Assembly: GCA_025058345.1 (NCBI GenBank)
Contig: JANXEN010000009.1
Coordinates: forward strand, 1 to 32,709
Origin: Sulfolobales archaeon
GTDB lineage: Archaea > Thermoproteota > Thermoprotei_A > Sulfolobales > NBVN01
DNA: 32,709 bases
Direction of reading: 5' to 3'
Position numbers and translations under genes: made by a program. The notes under the pieces are model-generated. The model searched no databases, had not been told where the DNA came from, and was given only the letters and a program-made list of their open reading frames with translations. Every line of letters begins with the position of its first letter. The stretch's first letter is position 1. Below are positions 23,810-30,508 of the stretch, in pieces.

Positions 23810-25234
23810 CTAAAGTGGTTGAATTCTAGATCTTACGTAGTCATCGAACCAATTCATTATACCTTTAGAAACTATTGTTGCAATTTCATTTAACCTCCTA
23901 CCCTTTATAACATTAATTAAGTACTCCATCCTTAGATAGAATTTGCGGTACGCTCGAGCTAAAATCCTCGCTATATCCCTATCACTAAAGTAGAATCCCC
24001 TCATCACTGGCCTTAAAGTCGTGTAGTGCTCCCAATTATTATCTACTATTAAATTCTTCTTTAAGGCATACTCATATAGTGGGGTCCCAGGGTAGGGAGT
24101 AGCTATAGTGAACTGGGCGTATGACGGATTTAACTTAATCGCGAAGTCTATAGTTCTTCCCATGTCTTCAAAGGTCTCCCATGGAAAACCTAGCACGAAT
24201 GTACCCACGTGATAGAGGCCTAACTCTTTAACTAATTTAAATGCCTTAATTACAGAGTTTATTGTGGTTTTCTTACCGATTTTATTCAGTGTAGCTTGTG
24301 ATGATGACTCTACACCAAAATACAGTGCTCTAAAACCGGCATCCCTCATCTTACTAAGCAGTTCCCTATCTACATGATCTACTCTAGATCCGCAACTAAA
24401 TTCAAGGTCTAACCCATACTGCTTTACGTAGTTAACGAAAGTATTTATGAATGCCTTACTTGCTGTTAACTCATCATCCATAAAGGCAACTCTCTTGATT
24501 TTGTATTTATCCACTAAGAACTTAACTTCGTTAACAACATCTTTAGGTGATCTGAACCTAACTTTCCTACCCCAAAAATATGAAGTGCAGCAAAAGATGC
24601 ATCCGTAGGGGCATCCCCTACTAGCTATAATGTGCGCAACCCTGATGTTTTTATTAAACATTGAATACGCATCCATATCAAGTAAGTGGTGTGCAGGCCA
24701 TGGTAGCTTACTTAGATCATGCAGTAATTCCCTAGGAGTAGTAACTACTATACCTCCCTCACCGTCTTTATATGCTATACCTTTGACCTCCTTAAGCTTG
24801 TTATAGTTTGGGAACCCGTGCCGTTCTATAGCGTTAACTAGTTCTAGCGTGGTTAACTCACCCTCACCACGTATAACTACGTCAAAACCTCCATTGAGTG
24901 CCTCCTCATACATAAAAGTTGGATGGGGCCCCCCACATATAATTGGTACGTCCCTGAAATATTTCTTAAGGATTTTAGCGATAGTATATGCCTTGTAGGC
25001 GGTGGGTGTGATGATGGAGAATCCGACGATATCAGGTGACCAGATCTTCACTACGTGGATGAAGTCCTTAATACTTAAACGCAGTGTGGGAGAGTCGACG
25101 ATCTTAACCTTATGCCCTTCATTTTCAAGAACTGAGGCAATCCAGGCTAAACCGAGTGGTGGGGCATAAGCACCTAATATACTGTATACCTCTAGATGGT
25201 GACTTTCAGGAGGTAGTGCTAGTAATACCTTCAA
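23810..25234 (-). CDS. B12-binding radical SAM protein
   Basis: This is a 474-aa enzyme. An N-terminal cobalamin-binding-type domain (1-140) contains PPLGLAWIASVLENEGHKV, DIVGFSIITPT and ICGGPHPTF. The radical SAM domain has Cys208-x3-Cys212-x2-Cys215 (RGCPYGCIFC) with an extra adjacent Cys216, then FMDDELTA and YFGVESSSQ strands. The C-terminal region from about 400 is helical. Members of this class methylate or rearrange unactivated carbons or act in lipid, bacteriochlorophyll or hopanoid chemistry; the archaeal GDGT ring synthases GrsA/GrsB also belong to it, which makes a membrane-lipid role conceivable but unproven. The DxH cobalamin motif is not obvious. It reads toward the dehydrogenase gene; the gap upstream is 111 bp. 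Confidence 0.85.
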   Translation of the reverse strand: MKVLLALPPESHHLEVYSILGAYAPPLGLAWIASVLENEGHKVKIVDSPTLRLSIKDFIHVVKIWSPDIVGFSIITPTAYKAYTIAKILKKYFRDVPIICGGPHPTFMYEEALNGGFDVVIRGEGELTTLELVNAIERHGFPNYNKLKEVKGIAYKDGEGGIVVTTPRELLHDLSKLPWPAHHLLDMDAYSMFNKNIRVAHIIASRGCPYGCIFCCTSYFWGRKVRFRSPKDVVNEVKFLVDKYKIKRVAFMDDELTASKAFINTFVNYVKQYGLDLEFSCGSRVDHVDRELLSKMRDAGFRALYFGVESSSQATLNKIGKKTTINSVIKAFKLVKELGLYHVGTFVLGFPWETFEDMGRTIDFAIKLNPSYAQFTIATPYPGTPLYEYALKKNLIVDNNWEHYTTLRPVMRGFYFSDRDIARILARAYRKFYLRMEYLINVIKGRRLNEIATIVSKGIMNWFDDYVRSRIQPL

Positions 25235-25345
25235 ATGCCCCCCATTAATTCCTACTACCTCAAATTTATTAAAATGTCCGAAGGAAAATTATAATTTTCT
25301 TTAATTAAACCTGATGAACATATTGATAATTGTGATTACAGGTCA

Positions 25346-25969
25346 CTAAGATTCAGCATTAACGATTTTCTGGTGGAATCGATCCATCAATGGTGGTATT
25401 AATCTCAGGAAGTCGTCATCGTTCTTCGGTACGTATATGATGATTTCCTTTAACTCGCGGTTAAATCTCAATAGAGTGCTAACTAAATTATTTACATGAG
25501 TTAAGTCATTAAAGCTGAAAGACTTCTCAAGCATTCTCTTCGCAATGGTTCTTATAGAGTTTACACTATTTACCTCACCTAAATCCATCAACTTCTTTAG
25601 GAGATATACCCCGTTAATCTTAATGAAGAGTTCGTTATTCACGTAGCCTTTAAGGTAAACGTAAAGCATGTTTAGGTTTGTTATCTGCCTCGCATACATC
25701 ACTTCCTGGCAGTCGAATTCATCTATATATGCTGCTGGCTCGATTAGACATGATGAACCTAACCGGATTTCGAATTCTACTTTAAATAACACGTTCCTAT
25801 GTTTGAAAATAGTTACTGTATTTGACTTGTTTTTAATTTTATTCTTAGCGATGCTCCAGAACCTCCTAATATGGTACTCGCTTAGACCTAGACGACGTAA
25901 TAATGCTGACGTAGTAGCTGGGGGGTCCCTACAGAGAACGTTATGTGCTATGCAGTTATTCAACTGCAT
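25346..25969 (-). CDS. Hypothetical protein whose start codon lies in an inverted repeat
   Basis: This is a 207-aa protein I do not recognise. It has no membrane segment, signal peptide or known catalytic motif. The N-terminal third has helix-turn-helix-like spacing (TSALLRRLGLSEYHIRRFWS) and a basic region KNKIKNKSN, so nucleic-acid binding is possible. Leu/Asn/Ile-rich alpha-beta sequence follows. The ATG at 25969 is 26 nt from CATATAC on this strand, so the message is probably leaderless. The codon use resembles the neighbours. An overlapping plus-strand ORF (25668-25973) is a shadow. The gene lies upstream of, and on the same strand as, the radical SAM gene. Confidence 0.6.
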   Translation of the reverse strand: MQLNNCIAHNVLCRDPPATTSALLRRLGLSEYHIRRFWSIAKNKIKNKSNTVTIFKHRNVLFKVEFEIRLGSSCLIEPAAYIDEFDCQEVMYARQITNLNMLYVYLKGYVNNELFIKINGVYLLKKLMDLGEVNSVNSIRTIAKRMLEKSFSFNDLTHVNNLVSTLLRFNRELKEIIIYVPKNDDDFLRLIPPLMDRFHQKIVNAES

Positions 25970-25970
25970 A
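25949..25970. promoter_or_regulatory. Perfect 9-bp inverted repeat over the start codon of the unknown gene
   Basis: TATGCAGTT (25949-25957), a 4-nt loop and AACTGCATA (25962-25970) are perfect reverse complements. The start codon CAT (25967-25969, minus strand) is in one arm, so in the RNA the ATG could be paired, and in DNA the palindrome could bind a dimer. It may be a translational or autoregulatory switch. Confidence 0.45.
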
Positions 25971-26044
25971 TAAATGGATTCTAAAACGTAGTATATGAAT
26001 TGAGTGTTCTTCGTTAAGCTCCCGTAATTTAAATTCTTACTACA

Positions 26045-26053
26045 TTTTTAAAC
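26045..26053 (+). promoter_or_regulatory. Promoter candidate for the carboxyltransferase operon
   Basis: TTTTTAAAC would set the transcript start near 26072. This lies downstream of the first possible ATG (26054), so it argues for the GTG start at 26084 or 26087. Confidence 0.4.
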
Positions 26054-26083
26054 ATGTTTTTGGAGTTTAGTTGGGAACTGTTT

Positions 26084-27649
26084 GTGGTGAGGCCGGAAAT
26101 TAATAAGTTGTTAGAGATGAGGGATAAAGCGTTATTAGGCGGTGGTAAGGAGGCTGTCGATGCACAACACTCTAAAGGTAAGTTAACTGCTAGAGAACGT
26201 ATAGAGCTCTTAGTAGATCTTAATTCCTTTATCGAAATCGATATGTTTGCACAGCATAGGGCTACCGAATTCGGAATGGATAAGAGAGTTGCGTTAGGTG
26301 ATGGAGTAGTCACAGGTATCTCTAGGGTTGATGGTAGAGCAGCCGTAGTTATTGCTCAGGACTTCACCTTTTTAGGAGGTTCGCTTGGGGAGATTCACGC
26401 ATCGAAGATAGTTAAATCAATTCAGTACGCCTTAAGTATTGGGGCACCGATCATATTCTTAAATGACTCCGGCGGTGCTAGGATTCAGGAAGGCGTTGAT
26501 GCCTTAAGAGGTTACGGAGATATCTTCTACTGGAACGTTCAGGCTTCAGGTGTTGTACCTCAGATAGCTGTTATAGCTGGTCCCTGCGCAGGGGGAGCTG
26601 TATACTCTCCGGCACTTATGGATTTCGTTATTATGGTTAAGAAAGGTAGTTTTATGTTTATAACCGGTCCTAGGGTGGTGAAGGCAGCTATAGGTGAGGA
26701 GGTTGATGAGCTGCAGTTAGGTGGTGCTGAGGTACATGCGTATAAGAGCGGTATGGCTCACTTAATAGCTGAAGATGATAGGGAGGCAATCTCATTGGTT
26801 AAAAAGCTTCTTTCTTACCTCCCTAGCAACAACATGGATGACCCTCCAAAGGTCGAGTCTAACGACGATCCTGAAAGGAGGGATTACGAATTAAACGACT
26901 TAATACCTGAAGACCCTAATAAACCCTACAGCATGTATGAGGTGATTAATAGGGTTTTAGATAGTGAGAGCTTCTTTGAGATACATAAATTCTGGGCGAG
27001 GACTGCGGTTGTAGGGTTCGGTAGGTTGAATGGTTACGTAGTTGGGATTGTAGCTAACCAGCCCGCATATCTTGCAGGTGTTTTAGATATTGATGCTTCA
27101 GATAAGATTGCTAGATTTGTTAGATTCTGCGACTCTTTCAACATACCGATAATAACCTTCGTCGATGTTCCTGGGTATTTACCAGGAACTAGGCAGGAAC
27201 ACGGCGGTATTATAAGACATGGTGCTAAGGTTCTCTACGCATATAGTGAGGCTGTAGTCCCTAAGCTAACTGTAATTACTAGGAAAGCATATGGGGGTGC
27301 TTACATAGCTATGGGTAGTAAGCACTTAGGTGGGGACTTCGTTGCAGCATGGCCTACTGCTGAGATAGCTGTTATGGGGCCTGAGGGAGCTGCAGAAATT
27401 ATTTGGAGGAAGGAATTAGATAAGGCTAAAACTCCTGAGGAGAGGGAGGAGCTGCTTCAGAAATTCACTAAGGAATATAGGGATAGGATCGCGAATCCCT
27501 ACGTCGCAGCTGCTAGGGGATACATCGATGCTGTTATAGAGCCTAGTGAAACTAGGCCGATCTTGATTAAGATGTTGGAATACTTACTTACTAAACGTGA
27601 GGTTAAGGTTAGGGTACCACCTAGAAAGCACGGTAATATACCAGTCTAG
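26084..27649 (+). CDS. mmdA: Acyl-CoA carboxyltransferase (methylmalonyl-CoA decarboxylase alpha / propionyl-CoA carboxylase beta)
   Basis: This enzyme transfers CO2 between methylmalonyl-CoA (or malonyl/propionyl-CoA) and biotin on the carrier protein. The crotonase-like double domain shows AQHSKGKLTARERIELL near the N-terminus, FLNDSGGARIQEGVDAL, VIAGPCAGGAVYSPALMDF and, in the second half, RKAYGGAYIAMGSKHLGGD and WPTAEIAVMGPEGAAE. It is about 521 aa, full length. The frame runs to ATG 26054, but the TATA position and the family's usual N-terminus favour GTG 26084/26087. It is the first gene of an operon with the delta and biotin-carrier subunits 11 and 378 bp downstream. It works either in the Na+-pumping decarboxylase or in a carboxylase. 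Confidence 0.93.
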   Translation: MVRPEINKLLEMRDKALLGGGKEAVDAQHSKGKLTARERIELLVDLNSFIEIDMFAQHRATEFGMDKRVALGDGVVTGISRVDGRAAVVIAQDFTFLGGSLGEIHASKIVKSIQYALSIGAPIIFLNDSGGARIQEGVDALRGYGDIFYWNVQASGVVPQIAVIAGPCAGGAVYSPALMDFVIMVKKGSFMFITGPRVVKAAIGEEVDELQLGGAEVHAYKSGMAHLIAEDDREAISLVKKLLSYLPSNNMDDPPKVESNDDPERRDYELNDLIPEDPNKPYSMYEVINRVLDSESFFEIHKFWARTAVVGFGRLNGYVVGIVANQPAYLAGVLDIDASDKIARFVRFCDSFNIPIITFVDVPGYLPGTRQEHGGIIRHGAKVLYAYSEAVVPKLTVITRKAYGGAYIAMGSKHLGGDFVAAWPTAEIAVMGPEGAAEIIWRKELDKAKTPEEREELLQKFTKEYRDRIANPYVAAARGYIDAVIEPSETRPILIKMLEYLLTKREVKVRVPPRKHGNIPV

Positions 27650-27660
27650 GGGTGTCTTAT

Positions 27661-28017
27661 ATGCAGTTAGTGTCTCTAATATTAGGTGCTGAGGTATCGG
27701 CTATAGCAGTAGTATATGCTTTAGTGGTATTGACTACCTTAGCTCTAATTATTAAGGGACTTACTTACTTGGCACGCCCTAAGAAATCTTCGACAAACTC
27801 TGTAGAAGCACCTAAGGAGTCTCTGGAGGTAAGTGATGTAGAGTTAGCTGTGGCTATTGCAGCAATCCATAAATACTTAATGGATAAAGGCGTTAGTGGA
27901 GTTAAGAGGACGTCAACTTCATTAAGCAGTGGGTTGTGGGTTACTTCTTGGAGATTGGAGTGTAGCTCAGGTTTGAACCATATAAATTATAGAGTGTCGA
28001 GGATAAGTAGAGAATAG
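27661..28017 (+). CDS. mmdD: OadG/MmdD-like delta subunit (membrane anchor)
   Basis: This is a protein of about 118 aa with one N-terminal transmembrane helix (about 10-32, AIAVVYALVVLTTLALIIKG), a charged linker (KKSSTNSVEAPKE) and a short C-terminal region. One membrane helix, the charged linker and the position after the carboxyltransferase match the delta/gamma subunit that anchors Na+-translocating decarboxylases. Sequence conservation in this family is poor, so the call leans on architecture and context. ATG 27661 is chosen because GGGGTG (27649-27654) is 6 nt upstream; GTG 27652 is the alternative. Confidence 0.7.
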   Translation: MQLVSLILGAEVSAIAVVYALVVLTTLALIIKGLTYLARPKKSSTNSVEAPKESLEVSDVELAVAIAAIHKYLMDKGVSGVKRTSTSLSSGLWVTSWRLECSSGLNHINYRVSRISRE

Positions 28018-28027
28018 GTGGCTAGGG

Positions 28028-28468
28028 TTGAGTAAGTCATACAACTTAAGAATTAATGATAAAGAATACTCTGTAGAAGTCTCAGAATTAGGTGGGGGGA
28101 AATTTAAAGTTAAGGTAGGCAGTAAGGAATTAGTAGTTGAGTTTATTCAAAGGCGGGTAGCAGTTCAAACACCGACTATTGCTGAAGAGCAGTTAGTTAA
28201 GGAGGTTAAAACCGCAGCTCCTCAAACCCCTGCTACGCTCTCTGAGGGAGCTGAGGTTGTCACAGCTCCAGTACCCGGTAAGGTAATTAAAGTTCTAGTA
28301 AGTTCAGGGGATATGGTTAAGGAGAAGTCCGTCCTACTAACTTTAGAGTCTATGAAGATGGAGTTAGAGATAACTTCATCTACTGCTGGAGTAGTTAAGG
28401 AAGTTAAGGTTAAGCCGGGTGACTCAGTCAACGTCGGCGATTTACTTGTAGTTATAGGTAGGGTTTAA
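28028..28468 (+). CDS. mmdC: Biotin carboxyl carrier subunit
   Basis: This 146-aa biotin-carrier protein shuttles carboxyl groups. An N-terminal beta-rich region (1-45) and a Pro/Ala-rich linker (about 60-75) precede the biotinyl domain (75-146). The biotin acceptor is Lys110 in LESMKMELEI, an EAMKM variant. VTAPVPGKV and VKVKPGDSVNVGDLLV are the flanking half-motifs. The TTG start is 6 nt from GGTGG. It serves the carboxyltransferase encoded two genes upstream; no biotin carboxylase or MmdB is in the window. Confidence 0.93.
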   Translation: MSKSYNLRINDKEYSVEVSELGGGKFKVKVGSKELVVEFIQRRVAVQTPTIAEEQLVKEVKTAAPQTPATLSEGAEVVTAPVPGKVIKVLVSSGDMVKEKSVLLTLESMKMELEITSSTAGVVKEVKVKPGDSVNVGDLLVVIGRV

Positions 28469-28498
28469 TTACCTCAATAATGTCTGGTGGGTTTTAGA

Positions 28499-29269
28499 TT
28501 GATTAGGTACGTGATGAAGATAGTATCACCGTTATCTAATTCAGGTAAGACGTACTTAGGAACTAAGCTAGTAAAGCATCTTACAACGAAGGGCTATAAA
28601 GTTGGTGTGGTAAAGCACTGCGCACATGGAATATCCTTAGAGGTGAAGGACACTGCCAAGTACTTAGAAGTAGGTGCTGATGCTGTTATTGCCAGTTCTA
28701 ACGATTTATTAGTTATTTACGTTAAACCTTTAGTAGACGACCTTAGGAAGGTTCTAGAATTTATTGAACATCCAGTAGTTATCGTTGAGGGATACAGGAG
28801 GTCGGACCTCGGCGATACTGTAGGGGTAGCTAGAGATATTGATGAGCTTAATGAGTTAGTTCTTAAAGAACGTATAAAGTTAGATGCTGTGGTCTCAGAC
28901 AATGATGCGGTCATTAAAGAAGCGTTAAGTAAGGGTTTAAAGGCATTTAAGTTTAGTGATCTTAACTCCTTATTTGACTGGGTTGAGGAAAGGGCTTTGA
29001 GGTCTGTAATGGATTCATTACCTAAGAAGGATTGTAGTTTATGCGGATTCAGCAGTTGCGAGTTTTTCTCTAAGGCGTACTTAAAGGGTAGCAATAAACA
29101 CTGCGTGTATGCAGCACGTAGCGTGAAGGTATTGATCGATGGGAAGGTGATTCAGCTAAATCCATTCGTAGAGAACATGATTATTTCAGTAGTTGAGGGA
29201 CTTCTAAATCCGTTGAAGGGAGTGCCTCCTAGGAAGGATAAGATGGTTATTGAGATATCCTATAAGTGA
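28499..29269 (+). CDS. MobB-like GTPase with C-terminal Fe-S motif
   Basis: This is a protein of about 256 aa. The N-terminal P-loop domain (MKIVSPLSNSGKTYLGTKLV, KVGVVKHC and VIVEGYRRSDLG) is of the MobB family, which aids attachment of GMP to molybdopterin or tungstopterin. The C-terminus holds DCSLCGFSSCEFFSKAYLKG...HC, four cysteines (183, 186, 191, 206 counted from GTG 28487) in a DUF/Fe-S cluster arrangement seen in proteins tied to acetyl-CoA synthase or formate/tungsten enzymes. The P-loop is shortened to NSGKT. The TTG at 28499 has GGTGGG 7 nt upstream. It sits between the decarboxylase genes and the AOR; it may prepare or insert the AOR cofactor (inference). Confidence 0.8.
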   Translation: MIRYVMKIVSPLSNSGKTYLGTKLVKHLTTKGYKVGVVKHCAHGISLEVKDTAKYLEVGADAVIASSNDLLVIYVKPLVDDLRKVLEFIEHPVVIVEGYRRSDLGDTVGVARDIDELNELVLKERIKLDAVVSDNDAVIKEALSKGLKAFKFSDLNSLFDWVEERALRSVMDSLPKKDCSLCGFSSCEFFSKAYLKGSNKHCVYAARSVKVLIDGKVIQLNPFVENMIISVVEGLLNPLKGVPPRKDKMVIEISYK

Positions 29270-29278
29270 TGGAACTAA

Positions 29279-29923
29279 CTACCTCCTCCTATAGATAGCT
29301 ATTGAGAAACCGATTAAAGAACCTACTAAATGAGCTACTACGTTTGGACTTCCAACGATGGGTATAGAACTCAGTAAAAGCGTAACTATCAGAAGTATCA
29401 GCGGTACATTATCTCCACGTTCTAAGTAATTCCTCAACGCGATCCAGGCAAAAACGGTGAAAATCCCCCCTGAAGCCCCCACAGAGTAAGTATCTGGTGA
29501 GGTAATCGCGAAACATAAGTTGCTGAAGAGTCCGCCAACTAGAAATACCTTTGTGATTCCGTATCTAGGTTCTAACACAGAATAGATCGACCTAATTATC
29601 AAAAGCGCTAAGCAGTTAAAGAATAGGTGATAAAGGTTGGCATGAATAAAGAGTGATGTAAGTAACTCCCAAACAAAACCTTCTAACAAGTCATAACCCC
29701 TAAGCATTATAGGTATTCCTAAAGTATGGTGTGTCATTAGCAATATACTTAAATCATTTTTGATGGGACTATCAAGACGTACTAACACGTTGATGACGTT
29801 AAACACGTTTAACCCACCATCAATGTTGGATGCTAAAAATACACCGTAAATCGCTAAGGTAACGTAAACCGTTATAAACAGAAACATCAGCACATAAACG
29901 TCGAAGACCTTCACTACATTCAC
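29279..29923 (-). CDS. Rhomboid-family intramembrane serine protease
   Basis: This is a 214-aa integral membrane protein with about six hydrophobic helices. HANLYHLFFN (94-103) is the conserved HxNxxHLxxN segment, GASGGI (149-154) contains the catalytic Ser151, and VVAHLVG (195-201) supplies the catalytic His198. It cleaves membrane-protein segments within the bilayer. The N-terminal 75 residues form an extra loop. The GTG start at 29923 has a TATA-like ACTTTAATTAC about 25 nt upstream, so the message is nearly leaderless. It is divergent from the ferredoxin-AOR pair. Confidence 0.92.
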   Translation of the reverse strand: MNVVKVFDVYVLMFLFITVYVTLAIYGVFLASNIDGGLNVFNVINVLVRLDSPIKNDLSILLMTHHTLGIPIMLRGYDLLEGFVWELLTSLFIHANLYHLFFNCLALLIIRSIYSVLEPRYGITKVFLVGGLFSNLCFAITSPDTYSVGASGGIFTVFAWIALRNYLERGDNVPLILLIVTLLLSSIPIVGSPNVVAHLVGSLIGFSIAIYRRR

Positions 29924-29947
29924 AATAAGTTCTGGGCTTAATGTAAT

Positions 29948-29958
29948 TAAAGTTTATT
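29948..29958. promoter_or_regulatory. Shared intergenic promoter region for rhomboid and ferredoxin-AOR genes
   Basis: AAAGTTTATTA (plus) lies about 25-33 nt upstream of the ferredoxin GTG at 29982, and the reverse strand of the same region reads TAATAAACTTTAAT, about 25-35 nt upstream of the rhomboid GTG. Both messages would start at or next to the start codon. Confidence 0.4.
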
Positions 29959-29981
29959 AACTTAGCTGTAAGTTATTTGAG

Positions 29982-30506
29982 GTGATTTCAATTCCTTTAT
30001 GGATATTTAGAGAATATGATAGGTGTAGCGGATGTAGATATTGTGAAGTTGCATGTTCTCTGAAGCATGAAGGTGTTATATGGCCGGAGGCTTCTAGGGT
30101 TAGGGTATTTGAATATGTTCCGGGCATAACTATCCCCATATTATGTTCTCAATGTGCTGACTACCCATGCGTTAATGCATGCCCTACTACCGCGCTCTCA
30201 GTAGATCAGTCTACTGGGGCTGTAAAGGTTGATGAGAGTAAATGCATTAAATGCGGTAATTGCGTTGAGGCATGCCCAGGGAGGATACCACATATCCTCC
30301 CACATAAGAATACTGTACTTATATGCGATTTATGCGGCGGAGATCCGGAGTGCGCTAAGGTTTGTAAGGCGTTAGGTTTCAATGCATTAATAGTTGTTGA
30401 TAAGTGGCCGGGAAGTCATTACAAATTATACGCTAAGAAGGCGGATGAGATTACTAAGGACTACGTTAAGAAGCTCTATAGGATCGATCCAGAAGAGGTG
30501 ATGTGA
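29982..30506 (+). CDS. Polyferredoxin with four [4Fe-4S] motifs, AOR partner
   Basis: This is a 174-aa cytoplasmic electron carrier. Sixteen cysteines form four CxxCxxCxxxC-like sets: 15/18/21/25, 55/58/63/67, 88/91/94/98 and 115/118/124/128. The order and spacing match the HycB/DmsB-like ferredoxin subunit that accompanies some AOR enzymes, such as the WOR5 small subunit and the aldehyde oxidoreductase of Aromatoleum. It likely wires the tungsten enzyme to ferredoxin. The first in-frame start is GTG 29982; the GAGGTG overlaps it, so I treat the gene as leaderless. Its stop overlaps a GTG at 30503 that opens the next frame. Confidence 0.9.
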   Translation: MISIPLWIFREYDRCSGCRYCEVACSLKHEGVIWPEASRVRVFEYVPGITIPILCSQCADYPCVNACPTTALSVDQSTGAVKVDESKCIKCGNCVEACPGRIPHILPHKNTVLICDLCGGDPECAKVCKALGFNALIVVDKWPGSHYKLYAKKADEITKDYVKKLYRIDPEEVM

Positions 30507-30508
30507 AT

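Noticed and set aside
25668-25973. Plus-strand ORF of 101 codons
   Set aside because: It runs opposite the hypothetical gene at 25346-25969, contains no recognisable domain and lacks a promoter.
26054-26083. ATG start ten codons upstream for the carboxyltransferase
   Set aside because: It follows the best TATA box directly, so it would lie upstream of the transcript start; the family N-terminus fits GTG 26084/26087.
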